Below are positions 1-8,741 of a DNA stretch of 53,845 bases, in pieces. Source of the DNA: Bradyrhizobium sp. (GTDB taxonomy: Bacteria; Pseudomonadota; Alphaproteobacteria; Rhizobiales; Xanthobacteraceae). The position numbers and the translations under genes are program-made. Every line of letters begins with the position of its first letter. Position 1 is the stretch's first letter. The stretch spans positions 1 to 53,845 of the forward strand of contig JAUXWH010000151.1 in assembly GCA_030681365.1 (NCBI GenBank), given 5' to 3'. A model generated the notes under the pieces. That model was not told where the DNA came from. It searched no databases and worked only from the letters and a program-made list of their open reading frames with translations.

Positions 1-863
1 GAGCCCGATCACCGACCAGCCGGGGATCGGAATCGTCATGCCGAGCGCGACAAAAAACAGCGTGATGAAGAAATCGCGCAGCGTCGTGTCCTTGGCGGTG
101 ACATCCAGCGCATAGGGGAATGTCGACCGCGACACCCCGGCCACCAGCGATCCCATTTCGCGCGACAGATGCAGCCGCTCGGCGATTTCGCCGATCAGGA
201 AGCACCACGCCAGCGCGCCGAGCAGGATCAGTTCGGGGCGGCGCGCGATCTGGTGAAACAGTTTGGGCAGGACGTAGCGGCTCAGCACCAAAGCGGTCGC
301 CACCAGCACGCCGACCCGGCCGACCGAGAGCAGGATCACGCTGACCTGGAGATCGGCGAGACTCGGCTGCACCGCCAGGAACAGGATGGCGAAGATGTCC
401 TGCAGCACCAGCACGCCGAGCGTGATGCGGCCGGGCAGCGTGTCGAGCTCGCGCTTCTCGTACAAGACCTTGACGATGATGACGGTCGAGGCGAGCGCGC
501 AGGCAATGGTGAGATAGAGCGCATCGAAGCCGCCGAGGCCGATGCCCATGAAAAACAGGATGCCGAGCAGGCAGGCGCCGACCAGCTGGCCGCCGGCGGC
601 AAACAGGATCACCCGGCCGGCCCGCACGATCTTCTTCAGGTCGATTTCCAGCCCGATCATGAACAGCATGAAGATCAGGCCGAGTTCGGAAATGACGCTG
701 ATCGAGTCCTGCGAATGGACCCAACCCATGCCGAATGGACCGATGATGAACCCGGCGATAAGGTAGGCCAGGATCAGCGGCTGGCGGAAGAAATGGGCCA
801 GAAGCCCGATTCCCCACGCGAACAGGATGCAAAAAGTGATATCGCGAATGAGCTCGTGCATGA
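1..863 (-). CDS. Kef-type cation/proton antiporter (CPA2 family), N-terminal part
   Basis: Monovalent cation:proton antiporter of the inner membrane, CPA2 (KefB/KefC/YbaL-like) family. The frame runs off the left edge, so only the first 287 residues are visible. They are almost entirely hydrophobic helices: an N-terminal segment beginning MHELIRDITF, then GLIFMLFMIGLEIDLKKI, typical of the Na_H exchanger domain. An ALAST segment and a LVLQDIFAILFL segment carry the conserved acidic residue of the ion site. The ATG at 863 is chosen because GGAGAAGG lies about 8 bases upstream. Any C-terminal TrkA-N/RCK domain would lie outside the window, so YbaL-like and Kef-like members cannot be told apart. 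It diverges from the aminotransferase gene. Confidence 0.85.
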
Positions 864-1172
864 ATCCGGCCTTCTCCTCGCCGCAACCTAAAGGCCGGCG
901 CGTCAACGTCAAACGAACAATGTGCCACATCCGGACCGGCCGGTTCTTTCTCGATTCTGGAAAGCCTGTCGAGCACCTCCCGGCTCCGCGGCGCAGGTCC
1001 GGCTGGCCGGGATCGAGCCAGGTTTTGCCGGTTTCCTGACCGCCATGCCTGCGGAAGGCCTCGGCATGTCAGGGCCTTTACGGACCAGCCCCGACCTGTG
1101 TAGGTGAGGGGCAAGAACCGGCCCTCCGGCAAGCCGGAACATCCGGCCAATACCCAAGAAAATCAAACGGGG
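864..1172. other. intergenic region between divergent genes, nothing recognised
   Basis: About 300 bases between the antiporter start and the aminotransferase start. It must hold both promoters, but I see no convincing -35/-10 pair. Open frames here have no ribosome-binding site and no recognisable product. Confidence 0.5.
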
Positions 1173-2423
1173 ATGACGTCCATGACCTCAGCGCAATTCG
1201 ACTTCGCACCCTTGCTTCCGGCGGGACTGCCGGCACCGGCCGCGAGGTGGACCGGGCTTGCGAAATACTCATTCGTCGGCGGCAATAACGATCCGGACCA
1301 GGTCCCGGTCGATGCGCTGGCCGATGCCGTCGATGCCGTGCTGCGGCGCGAGGGCCGGACGCTCGCCACCTACGGGCTCGCCAGCGGCCCGCAGGGTTAT
1401 CGCCCGCTGCGCGAATTCCTGACCACCAAGCTCAAGCGCGATGCCGGCATCGACTGCACCGCCGACGACATCCTGATCGTCTCCGGCTCGCTGCAGGCGC
1501 TCGATCTCGTCAACGCGACGCTGCTGGCGCGCGGCGACACCATCATCACGGAGCAGGACACCTATCAGGGCGCGCTGAACCGGCTGACCCGGCTCGGCGT
1601 CAATATGGTTGGCATCCCGCTCGACGAGAACGGGATGCGGATGGATGCGCTGGCGGAAGCCCTGGCGGGCCTCAAGGCCAAGGGCATCACGCCGAAATAC
1701 ATCTACACCGTCCCCACCGTGCAGAATCCGACCGGCACCATCTTGCCGGAGGCGCGGCGCGCCGAGCTTCTAAGACTCTCGCAGCAATATGGCGTGCCGG
1801 TCTTTGAGGACGATTGCTATGCCGACCTGATCTGGGACGGCAAGCGCCCACCCGCGATCTACGCCATGGACAAGACCGCCAGCGTCATCCACATCGGCTC
1901 GTTCTCGAAATCGATCGCGCCGGCTCTGCGGGTCGGCTACATCGTGGCACCCTGGGCCATGCTGTCACGGATGCTGGCGCTGAAGACCGACGCCGGCTCC
2001 GGCGCGCTGGAGCAGATGGTGCTGGCGGAATACTGCGCGCCGCATTTCGCCACCCATGTGCCGAAGCTCAACCGCGCCCTGCGCGCCAAGCTCGAGACGC
2101 TGATGGAGGCGCTCAACGAACAATTCGGCACCTCGGCGGAATTCGAGGACCCCAAGGGCGGCATCTTCCTGTGGGTGAAACTGCCCGACAATGTCGACAC
2201 AATGAAACTCTACCAGGCCGCCCTAGCGGCCGGAGTCGCCATCAATCCGGGGCCGGAATGGTCCACGAACAAAGCCTATGCCGGCAGCCGGCTGCGGCTG
2301 TGTTTCGCCAGCCCTTCGCATGAACAGATTCGCGAGGGCGTCGCACTGCTGGCGGAGGTATGTCGCAAGGAGTTCGGCGTGCCGGCGAGAAGCGCGAATG
2401 TCGAGAAGCAGGTTCGCGCGTGA
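1173..2423 (+). CDS. PLP-dependent aminotransferase, class I/II fold
   Basis: Fold-type I PLP enzyme of about 416 residues, resembling the 2-aminoadipate / kynurenine / MocR-type aminotransferase group but without an N-terminal GntR domain. Family signatures are visible: LATYGLASGPQGYRPLREFL near the N-terminus, PTVQNPTGT before the cofactor loop, the FEDDCYADL aspartate that pairs with the pyridine nitrogen, and HIGSFSKSIAPALRVGY, whose Lys should form the internal aldimine. The open frame extends upstream to a GTG at 1104, but ATG at 1173 or 1182 is a better start; GGGG precedes 1182. It probably transaminates an amino acid with 2-oxoglutarate, but the substrate cannot be read from sequence. 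Confidence 0.85.
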   Translation: MTSMTSAQFDFAPLLPAGLPAPAARWTGLAKYSFVGGNNDPDQVPVDALADAVDAVLRREGRTLATYGLASGPQGYRPLREFLTTKLKRDAGIDCTADDILIVSGSLQALDLVNATLLARGDTIITEQDTYQGALNRLTRLGVNMVGIPLDENGMRMDALAEALAGLKAKGITPKYIYTVPTVQNPTGTILPEARRAELLRLSQQYGVPVFEDDCYADLIWDGKRPPAIYAMDKTASVIHIGSFSKSIAPALRVGYIVAPWAMLSRMLALKTDAGSGALEQMVLAEYCAPHFATHVPKLNRALRAKLETLMEALNEQFGTSAEFEDPKGGIFLWVKLPDNVDTMKLYQAALAAGVAINPGPEWSTNKAYAGSRLRLCFASPSHEQIREGVALLAEVCRKEFGVPARSANVEKQVRA

Positions 2424-2647
2424 GGTGAGTCGGCGCTGGTCACGCAGCCTCGTCCGATCAAGCGTTGCCGATCGCCCCTATACTTCAAATTTGCGCGATC
2501 AGCACGCTTCCAGGTTCGTTGGCCGCGCCGGAGAAGCCGCGGGCCTTGCTCCGTCCAACCCGTGACCTTGTCTAACCGGCACAACCGGGGGCAGAATGAT
2601 CGACAGTGCAATGAGCACCGCAGCAACTTCAGCCAGGGGGGCGAAGG

Positions 2648-3307
2648 ATGCAGAGTTACATTTGCGAACAAAACATCGCTCATTTTCAGAAGTTGCTGGA
2701 CGAAGCGAGCGACCCTGCCCTGCAACGAACGCTGCAGGCGTTGCTGCTGTCTGCGAGGCGCGAACTGGCCATCGTGGAATCGGAGCTTTCTGGCGCCGAC
2801 GGATCGCCGCTCGAGGCACGGCGGCGCCGGCACGGCGATGCCGAAGCGATCCGGCGGCAGTTCCAGCCTGAATTCGAATCCTCGCCGCATCCCTACATGC
2901 TGCTTGATCCGGCGCCAGGCCTGCGGATCGTCGACATCAACGATGCCTACGCGCAGGCCACCATGATCAACCGCAGAGACGTGGTCGGCCGCTCGCTGTT
3001 CGAGATCTTCCCGGACAATCCCGATGATCCGCTCGCCGACGGCGTCAGCAATCTGTTCGCCTCGTTGCGGATGGTGGCAAAGAGCAGGCAGGCGCACGCC
3101 ATGACGGTGCAGCGCTACGATATCCGGGACCGATACGGCCAATTCGTCGAGCGCCATTGGCAGCCGGTCAACTCGCCGATCCATGACGCCGACGGGGTGC
3201 TGATCTATCTGCTGCATCACGTCGAGGACGTAACGGCCGACGTGCTGTTGGCGCAGGGAGCGGCGAAAACGTCATCGCACGCGAATTCCGCTCATCGATC
3301 GACGTGA
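2648..3307 (+). CDS. PAS-domain protein
   Basis: A 219-residue soluble protein. Residues 1-45 look helical, and the rest contains one PAS fold: SSPHPYMLLDPAPGLRIVDIN is the typical PAS core start, followed by GRSLFEIFPDNP, a phrase common in rhizobial PAS proteins. The tail YLLHHVEDVT is the usual PAC ending. There is no kinase, GGDEF or HTH output domain, so it is probably a stand-alone sensor, an adaptor or the remains of a larger signalling protein. The ligand is unknown. The stop lies 16 bases inside the convergent dioxygenase gene. ATG 2648 follows the AGGGGGGCGAAGG sequence. Confidence 0.75.
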   Translation: MQSYICEQNIAHFQKLLDEASDPALQRTLQALLLSARRELAIVESELSGADGSPLEARRRRHGDAEAIRRQFQPEFESSPHPYMLLDPAPGLRIVDINDAYAQATMINRRDVVGRSLFEIFPDNPDDPLADGVSNLFASLRMVAKSRQAHAMTVQRYDIRDRYGQFVERHWQPVNSPIHDADGVLIYLLHHVEDVTADVLLAQGAAKTSSHANSAHRST

Positions 3308-4146
3308 AACTCGACGTTGACCTGGCCGCTGCCGCTGGACGGAAAATACTCACACAGCTGCTCGGCGGCGCCGTCGTATCCGTCCCAGCCGAGGGCAGCG
3401 AACAGCATAATGGTGTCGGCCATGCCGCCCTCGCCGTTGCACTTGACGGCGTAGTCCGGGAGCATGTCGGTGAATTCGCGATAGCGGCGCTGCTGCCACA
3501 GCTCGAGCACGCGCAGGTCGACCTGACGGTTGAATTCGCTCGCCACCGACGTCCAGGCCTCCGGCCCGAGCTTCCTGTTGGGCCACAGCCGGTGCGACAG
3601 CGATCCGCTGGCGAGCACGGCCACCCGCTCGTCGGACGCCTCGATGGCGCGCCGCGTCGCCTCGCCGAGAATGCGGCTTTCCTCCAGCGAGGTGAACAGC
3701 GGCGTCGCGACCGAGACCACTTTGGCCCAGCCGTCGGGGTTCATATAGTGCATCGGCACGATGGTGCCGTATTCCAGCCCGAGGCTCGCGACCTTGTGCG
3801 CGATCACGCCAAGCCCGGCCTCCCCGGCCTCCTTCGCGATCGCTTCGGCGAGTGCCGTGTCTCCCGGCACGTCGTACTCCAAGTCCTGGATCATCTGCGG
3901 GGCTTCGTGGCTGGTGAACGCGCCGCGATGCCGCGGATTGGCGTTGATATGGTAGCCGAAATTGGAGAGCCAGTGCGTATCGAACACCACGAAGGTCGAG
4001 ACGCTGCGCTCCCGGGCGCGGCGGCCAAGCTCGCGCAACGCCCGCACCGCGCCTTCGCGCGCCGACTTGAGCGGACTGCCCTCGGCCTCCGACAGCATCA
4101 GCGACGGGACGTGGCTGACCTTGGCGGCAAGAACGAGCTGTCCTAT
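3292..4146 (-). CDS. class III (LigB-type) extradiol ring-cleavage dioxygenase, apparent ATA start
   Basis: Extradiol dioxygenase of the LigB/HpaD superfamily, which opens catechol rings with Fe(II). The usual N-terminus, GQLVLAAKVSHVPSL with the first iron-ligand His, is fully present in frame but begins at an ATA codon (4144-4146). AGGAG sits about 9 bases upstream in CCAACAGGAGAAGACACCG. An in-frame TGA lies further upstream, and no ATG, GTG or TTG lies between that TGA and the ATA. The first ATG in frame (4098) would remove the ligand His. Other family marks are FDTHWLSNFGYH and a C-terminal GGMADT segment with a preceding Glu. With the ATA start it has 284 residues, the normal family length. 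Related enzymes act on homoprotocatechuate; this substrate is unproven. Confidence 0.75.
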   Translation of the reverse strand: MGQLVLAAKVSHVPSLMLSEAEGSPLKSAREGAVRALRELGRRARERSVSTFVVFDTHWLSNFGYHINANPRHRGAFTSHEAPQMIQDLEYDVPGDTALAEAIAKEAGEAGLGVIAHKVASLGLEYGTIVPMHYMNPDGWAKVVSVATPLFTSLEESRILGEATRRAIEASDERVAVLASGSLSHRLWPNRKLGPEAWTSVASEFNRQVDLRVLELWQQRRYREFTDMLPDYAVKCNGEGGMADTIMLFAALGWDGYDGAAEQLCEYFPSSGSGQVNVEFHVDR

Positions 4147-4180
4147 CGGTGTCTTCTCCTGTTGGCGGTGGGCTCGCTCG

Positions 4181-4459
4181 CTAGATCACGCGGATCGCAT
4201 GGGCGATCCGCAGCAGCAGCACGATCGACACGTTGCCCTTGCCCGCTTCGATCTGGGCCAGGTAGCGTTCGGAAATGCGGGAACGGCGGGCAAGCTCCCG
4301 ACGCGACATGTTGCGGAGCATGCGCGTGTCGCGGACGCGACCGCCGAGCTGGGCGAGAAATTCGCTTTCCGAATAGCCGAACGCTTCGCCCGACGCCGCC
4401 GCCTCAGCGGTAAAGTCGGCGGGTGTATCCGCCCCCATCGGGGTTGCGCCGTTTGCCAC
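4181..4459 (-). CDS. truncated BoxR-like helix-turn-helix regulator
   Basis: A 92-residue protein with one XRE-type HTH. The stretch LGGRVRDTRMLRNMSRRELA, then ISERYLAQIEAGKGNVSI, is characteristic of the BoxR/BzdR family, whose members carry a shikimate-kinase-like effector domain after the HTH and are about 300 residues long. Here the protein stops right after the HTH (IAHAIRVI-stop), and no kinase-like sequence follows. It could still bind DNA but would lack the usual acyl-CoA sensing part. GTG 4459 has GAGGG upstream; ATG 4438 is the alternative. It lies in the same direction between the amidohydrolase and the dioxygenase, only 34 bases before the latter, so it probably belongs to their transcript. 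Confidence 0.65.
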   Translation of the reverse strand: MANGATPMGADTPADFTAEAAASGEAFGYSESEFLAQLGGRVRDTRMLRNMSRRELARRSRISERYLAQIEAGKGNVSIVLLLRIAHAIRVI

Positions 4460-4579
4460 GATTTCAAGCCCTCGCGGCCAACATGGTCGTCAGCCGCCAC
4501 GGCCCCTGCATTGATGCAGATCAAATCTGGCCGCCGTCCGGCGCCACTCGCACGGGGAAGCGGCCGGCTCTTCCGCGCC

Positions 4580-5809
4580 TCACCGCACCGCGAACGGCGC
4601 CTGATAGGGCCTGCCGAACGGCACGCCGTTGATGACGGTCTGCACCGGCTTGAGCAGGGCCTTGCCGTCGCGCTTGTTGTTGCGGGTATCGACGAACGTG
4701 GCCGGCCCTTCCACCAGTTCCATGACCGCGACATCGGCGGGCGCACCGATCTGCAGGGTGCCGAGCTTGGGCACGCTGTTGATGATTTTCGCCGGCGTCG
4801 AGGTCGCCATCGCCACCACCTGCTCCAGCGAAAAGCCGAGTGCCATGAACTTGCTCATCACGTTCGGAAGGTACGGCATGCCAGGCGAATTGGCGGAATA
4901 GACGTGGATGTCGGAGGAGATGACGTCGGGCGGGGCACCGCCGGGAATCGCCACTTCGGCGACGGTGAAATCGAAACTGCCGCCGCCATGGCCGACATCG
5001 AACATCACGCCGCGCTGCTTGGCGGCGAGCGCCGCCGGCAGCAGCTTGCCGTCCTGCACGATGTTGGTGAAGGCGCCGCTGAGGTTCGGCGCGCCGGAAT
5101 AGGCGTGGGTCAGCACGTCGCCCGGCCGCAGCAGTTCGAGGATCTGCGACATCAATTCCGAGGTCTCGACGCCACCGATATGCACCATCATTTTGGCCGG
5201 CCAGCCGCACATCTCGCAGGCCCGGATCGCCCGCTTCAGCGGCTCCAGGCCGTGCCTGGCGATCACGTTTTCCGACATCCGCACCTTGACGCCGAGCAGG
5301 AAATCCGGATTTTCCGCCAGCGCCATGGCGCAGGCTTCCATCTGGGCGTGGTCGATGTTGTAGAGTTCGGCGACCGGGAAACCCGACAGCCCGTGATTGG
5401 CGATGTGGACGAACGCATGGATCCGCGTCCGCGACTGCGCCACGATGTAGCGGCGCAACGCCGCGAGGTTGTTGACGCCGGCGTCGCCGGCCGAAACCAT
5501 CGTGGTCGTACACTGAAACTGCGCCAGCTCGTCGGCGGGTATCCCCATCGCCGAGCCATAGGGGTAAATGTGGCTGTGCAGGTCGATCAGGCCCGGCGTG
5601 ACCAGCTTGCCCGATGCGTCCAGCGTCTTCGACGCGCGCGCGGCCGGAATTTCCGCCTCGATCGCCTCGATCATGCCCCAGCGAATGCCGATGTCGCGTT
5701 TTCCCCGCAGCGACTGGCTGGGATCGAGCACGTCGCCGCCTTGATCACGAGGTCGAACTTGTCGTTCGGACCCATCGCGGCATAGGCCGATGTAGTGAAG
5801 CGCTGACAT
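4580..5809 (-). CDS. amidohydrolase/deacetylase family metallohydrolase, N-terminal frameshift likely
   Basis: Metal-dependent amidohydrolase (TIM barrel) of about 400 residues. GLIDLHSHIYPYG gives the first metal-ligand HxH pair, LGVKVR carries the bridging Lys, and further ligands are in MVHIGG and DVLTHAYSG, with the late Asp in ISSDIHVY. The open frame begins MSALHYIGLCRDG, which does not look like the family. In the adjacent frame, an ATG at 5775 gives MGPNDKFDLVIK, the expected beginning, and it joins the main frame if one base is added near 5737-5740 (ATCAAGGCGGC instead of ATCAAGGGCGGC). This is either a genuine -1 lesion or a read error. The substrate is unknown. It is followed by the HTH gene and the dioxygenase. 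Confidence 0.75.
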   Translation of the reverse strand: MSALHYIGLCRDGSERQVRPRDQGGDVLDPSQSLRGKRDIGIRWGMIEAIEAEIPAARASKTLDASGKLVTPGLIDLHSHIYPYGSAMGIPADELAQFQCTTTMVSAGDAGVNNLAALRRYIVAQSRTRIHAFVHIANHGLSGFPVAELYNIDHAQMEACAMALAENPDFLLGVKVRMSENVIARHGLEPLKRAIRACEMCGWPAKMMVHIGGVETSELMSQILELLRPGDVLTHAYSGAPNLSGAFTNIVQDGKLLPAALAAKQRGVMFDVGHGGGSFDFTVAEVAIPGGAPPDVISSDIHVYSANSPGMPYLPNVMSKFMALGFSLEQVVAMATSTPAKIINSVPKLGTLQIGAPADVAVMELVEGPATFVDTRNNKRDGKALLKPVQTVINGVPFGRPYQAPFAVR

Positions 5810-6193
5810 AGTGTGGCGGCAGCGGCTCCCGTCAGCGCAGGAAATTCCGGCGTGACAATGCGGACATGGCGACGCTCTCCCTGATCTTGTTTTTATCGTC
5901 GAATGATGCGCCGGAGCGAGGCGTCACGCAAGCCACGACGGCATGGGCATTCGCCCACGCCGGGCAGCGCCGCCGATCTCCTCGTCGCTGCGACCATCAA
6001 TGGCCTATCGCCCCCGACCAGAAAGCCGTTGACCCATTCGCCGGTGCAGTCGCGAGAGCATCAGCTTGCGTCGCAGAGGATGCGCGCAACGCGCGTTAAC
6101 CCTTTGCTGAATGGCTGTTCAGAATTCTCTTCGGGCTCCCGGGGAACGTTCCTCCGCATATGCGGTTACATCCCCGCTCAACCGGAGAACAGC
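5810..6193. other. intergenic region, nothing recognised
   Basis: About 380 bases between divergent genes. Open frames crossing it have no family resemblance and no ribosome-binding site. It should contain the promoter of the small secreted protein gene that starts at 6194. Confidence 0.5.
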
Positions 6194-6427
6194 ATGAAGA
6201 AGTTTGCATTAATGATCGCGGCGCTCGCCACGATCTTCATCGCGGCACCGTCGTCGAACGCCGATGCCCAGACCGTCGTGATCAAGCGCGAAGGTCATCA
6301 TCACGGCGCTCGCCACAGGCACGGCGCCCGCGCCCAGATCTACCACCCCCGTCGCGGCTATCACCGCGGCCGAGGCCATGGCAACAAGGTCATCGTGATC
6401 AAGAAGAAGCGCTATCATCGCTATTGA
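6194..6427 (+). CDS. small secreted His/Arg/Lys-rich protein
   Basis: A 77-residue protein with a clear Sec signal peptide: MKKFALMIAALATIFIAAP, with cleavage probable after SNADA. The mature part is extremely basic and histidine-rich (HHHGARHRHGAR, then YHRGRGHG, ending KKKRYHRY), so it may bind metal or polyanions in the periplasm. ATG 6194 has GGAG seven bases upstream. The longer open frame starting at 5903 lacks a signal sequence or start site and is rejected. Short proteins of this kind are common hypotheticals in Bradyrhizobiaceae; no function is assigned. A strong terminator follows immediately. Confidence 0.7.
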   Translation: MKKFALMIAALATIFIAAPSSNADAQTVVIKREGHHHGARHRHGARAQIYHPRRGYHRGRGHGNKVIVIKKKRYHRY

Positions 6428-6439
6428 GGCGAGACGGCA

Positions 6440-6470
6440 ATGGCCCCGCGAGGGGCCATTTTTCGTTTTT
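6440..6470 (+). terminator. rho-independent terminator
   Basis: The inverted repeat ATGGCCCC-GCGA-GGGGCCAT (6440-6459) is followed by TTTTTCGTTTTT. It lies 13 bases after the stop of the small secreted protein gene. Confidence 0.85.
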
Positions 6471-6485
6471 ATCGTTGCTGATGAC

Positions 6486-7304
6486 TCAATCCCACGCCGG
6501 CGCGAAGCCGGGATTGACGCAACGTCTGTCTTTCGGCAGCGCCGCGATGGCCTTCATGTCCTCATCATCGAGCCCGATATTCTGCGCGTCGAGATTGGCC
6601 TGTTGGCTTTCCGCGCGCGACGCTTTCGGGATCGCGGCGACGCCGTCCTGGTCGAGCAGCCATTTCAGCGCCACCTGGGCGGCGCTCGCGCCATGCTTGC
6701 GGCCGATCGCCATCAGCGTCGGGTCCGACACCACGGTGCCCTTCGCCAGCGGGCAATAGGCCACCAGCGGGATCGATTTGGCAGCGAGATATTGGCGCAG
6801 CGGCGTCTGGTCGAGCATCACATGATATTCGACCTGATTGCAGGCGATCGGCGCCTTGATCTCCTCGACCACAGTCTTGAGCAGTGCGAGATTGAAATTG
6901 GCGACGCCGATGGCGCGGGTGAAGCCCTCCTGCTTCAGCATGCTCAAGGTGTCGAACATCGCCGGCAGGTTCATGACCTTCGACGGCCAGTGCACGAGAT
7001 AGAGATCGACGTGATCGAGCCGCAACTTCTTCAGGCTGGCGTCGAAAGCATGCCGAATGGCATCCGGCGCCAGATTTTCATACCAGACCTTGGTGGTGAC
7101 GTGCAGGTCTTTCCGCGCCACACCGGAGGCGGCGATGGCATCGCCAATGGCTTCTTCGTTGCCGTACATCTCCGCGGTGTCGATGTGCCGGTAGCCGAGC
7201 CCGAGCGCGCCTTCGACCGCCACGCGGCAGGCATCGCCTTGCAGGCGAAAGGTGCCGAGCCCAAGCCGCGGCAGGCTGATGCCTTGGGTCTGCAGATATT
7301 CCAT
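6486..7304 (-). CDS. aldo/keto reductase
   Basis: NADPH-dependent carbonyl reductase of the aldo/keto reductase superfamily, 272 residues, the usual bacterial (DkgA/DkgB-like) length. Visible signatures: GYRHIDTAEMYGNE with the catalytic Asp and Tyr, TTKVWYENL with the catalytic Lys, and YLVHWPS with the active-site His. The C-terminal ALKWLLDQDGVAAIPKAS forms the cofactor-binding region. ATG 7304 is preceded by AGGAG at good spacing. An upstream extension of the open frame to 7871 has no family similarity and is rejected. Its physiological substrate (2,5-diketogluconate, methylglyoxal or other) cannot be decided. It is convergent with the small secreted protein gene. Confidence 0.9.
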   Translation of the reverse strand: MEYLQTQGISLPRLGLGTFRLQGDACRVAVEGALGLGYRHIDTAEMYGNEEAIGDAIAASGVARKDLHVTTKVWYENLAPDAIRHAFDASLKKLRLDHVDLYLVHWPSKVMNLPAMFDTLSMLKQEGFTRAIGVANFNLALLKTVVEEIKAPIACNQVEYHVMLDQTPLRQYLAAKSIPLVAYCPLAKGTVVSDPTLMAIGRKHGASAAQVALKWLLDQDGVAAIPKASRAESQQANLDAQNIGLDDEDMKAIAALPKDRRCVNPGFAPAWD

Positions 7305-7360
7305 GGATGGCTCCTGACCCACGCCCTGATCGCGGCCATGCCGGATCGCTTCCCGTTTCG

Positions 7361-7753
7361 TCACTTCCAGTTGCAGATGCCACCGGACTTGCACGGCCAG
7401 GTCTGAACCCGGGTATCGAATGCCTGCGCGTCGAGCGGATTGCCGCGCGGCCGCGCCAGCTTCGTGCGAGCAGCGCCGCGCGGTTTTTCCGCGCGCTGGT
7501 GCGCTACTTTGGCTTTGCGAGGGGTGGCGCCTGCGGCACGCGCAGACGGCGCCGGGCTGGCACGGTCGGCCCGCGCCTCGATACGGACCGGCGCGAATTG
7601 CGTGGCTGGCCCGAGCGGTTTTGGCGAAAGCACCGCCTTGGACAGGTCGAGGCTGAGGAACTCGCCCGGACGGTATTCGTCCGCGGCCGAGATACCGCTC
7701 CAGACCACCAGCGTGGCGCCGAGAATGGCGACGAAAATCTTGTTCAGGCCCAT
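7361..7753 (-). CDS. secreted hypothetical protein with C-terminal cysteine motif
   Basis: A 130-residue protein with an N-terminal hydrophobic signal (IFVAILGATLVVWSGISAADE; cleavage probably after SAA). The middle is Ala/Arg/Pro-rich and probably disordered. The end, FDTRVQTWPCKSGGICNWK, has two Cys that could form a disulfide and is the only compact-looking part. AGGAGG precedes ATG 7753. I do not recognise a characterised family. It is the last gene in the direction of the tonB operon but lies 126 bases beyond tonB, so it may have its own promoter. Confidence 0.6.
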   Translation of the reverse strand: MGLNKIFVAILGATLVVWSGISAADEYRPGEFLSLDLSKAVLSPKPLGPATQFAPVRIEARADRASPAPSARAAGATPRKAKVAHQRAEKPRGAARTKLARPRGNPLDAQAFDTRVQTWPCKSGGICNWK

Positions 7754-7879
7754 GCGAGCCTCCTGAAATATCCGAAAAGCAACCTACCCGCATACTTAGG
7801 AAGCGAAGCGGGCAAGTCCAGCCGTTATTGGCCGGCAAGGTTACCGGACTGGTTCCATCGGCAAGGAACAATTCGCGTG

Positions 7880-8722
7880 CTACCGGACCGAAAACTGGAT
7901 CGGCACATTGTAACTCATCGAGGCCTGCTTGATATCCGGCGGGAATGCCGGAAACGGCTGGGCGCGGCGGACCATCGCCAGCGTCTCCGCATCGAGCGCC
8001 GCGTGGCCCGACGACCCCGCGAGCCGGCTCGACAGCACCTGGCCGTTGCGGCCGATACTGAAGCTCAGGCGCGAGGTGCCCTGCTGGCCGGCCGCCTTTG
8101 CGGCCGGCGGATACTGCTTGAAGCGCCGCAGATGCGCCGCGACCCTCTGGTTATAGGAAGCAACCGCCGCCGCGCTGGCGCCCGCGCTGATGGCGGAGGC
8201 CGCTGGCGCCCGCCGTTCGGCCCGGGGGGGCGCGGTGGTGCGCGGCGCCGGCGGGGCGTTCGTCGGCTTCCTGGCATCCTTGCGGACCGGCTTCGGTTTT
8301 TCCGGCACCGGTACCGGTTTCGGAGGATCCGGGACGATCTTGGCGGGCTCGGGCTTCGGCGGCGTCGGATCCGGCTTCGGTTCGGGCGGCGCCACGACCT
8401 CCGGCGCCAGTTGCGGCGGGGTTGCTTCGAGTTGCTCCTGCACCGTCTCCGGCTTCGCCTGCTCGGCCGGCGGCGAGGCATCGGCCTCCTGCATCACGGG
8501 CCCCGGCGCGATATCCATCGGCGTCGGCTGGGGCGACGCCGTCGCCGGCGCCATCTCCACCCTGATGATCGGCATCGTCACGCCCGGCGGCGGCCGCTGC
8601 GTGTACCATGCCATGCCGAGCGCGATCAGCGCGGCGTGCGCGGCAACGATCGCGGTTGCGGACGTGCCCCAGCGCAGCGCGCCGGTCGCGTCGGAGGTGT
8701 CGTGCAGAACGAAGGCATTCAT
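7880..8722 (-). CDS. tonB: energy transducer TonB
   Basis: TonB couples the inner-membrane proton motive force to outer-membrane receptors. The 280-residue protein has the classic layout: a short cytoplasmic N-terminus, one membrane anchor at about residues 22-42 (TAIVAAHAALIALGMAW), a long Pro/Lys/Glu-rich periplasm-spanning spacer at about 45-165, and a C-terminal TonB domain with FKQYPPAAK, LSFSIGRNGQV and ending IQFSVR. It lies 19 bases downstream of exbD and in the same operon, next to the heme receptor, so its main partner is presumably HmuR. ATG 8722 is the only sensible start ahead of the anchor; no strong Shine-Dalgarno is seen, which fits translational coupling. Confidence 0.93.
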   Translation of the reverse strand: MNAFVLHDTSDATGALRWGTSATAIVAAHAALIALGMAWYTQRPPPGVTMPIIRVEMAPATASPQPTPMDIAPGPVMQEADASPPAEQAKPETVQEQLEATPPQLAPEVVAPPEPKPDPTPPKPEPAKIVPDPPKPVPVPEKPKPVRKDARKPTNAPPAPRTTAPPRAERRAPAASAISAGASAAAVASYNQRVAAHLRRFKQYPPAAKAAGQQGTSRLSFSIGRNGQVLSSRLAGSSGHAALDAETLAMVRRAQPFPAFPPDIKQASMSYNVPIQFSVR

Positions 8723-8741
8723 GGCAGTCGATTCTTGGCAA

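Noticed and set aside
3304..5785. Long plus-strand open frames (369 and 607 codons) opposite the dioxygenase and amidohydrolase genes
   Set aside because: They are antisense to genes with clear catalytic motifs. Their products are rich in Arg, Gly, His and Asp with no family pattern, as expected from the complementary frame of GC-rich codons.
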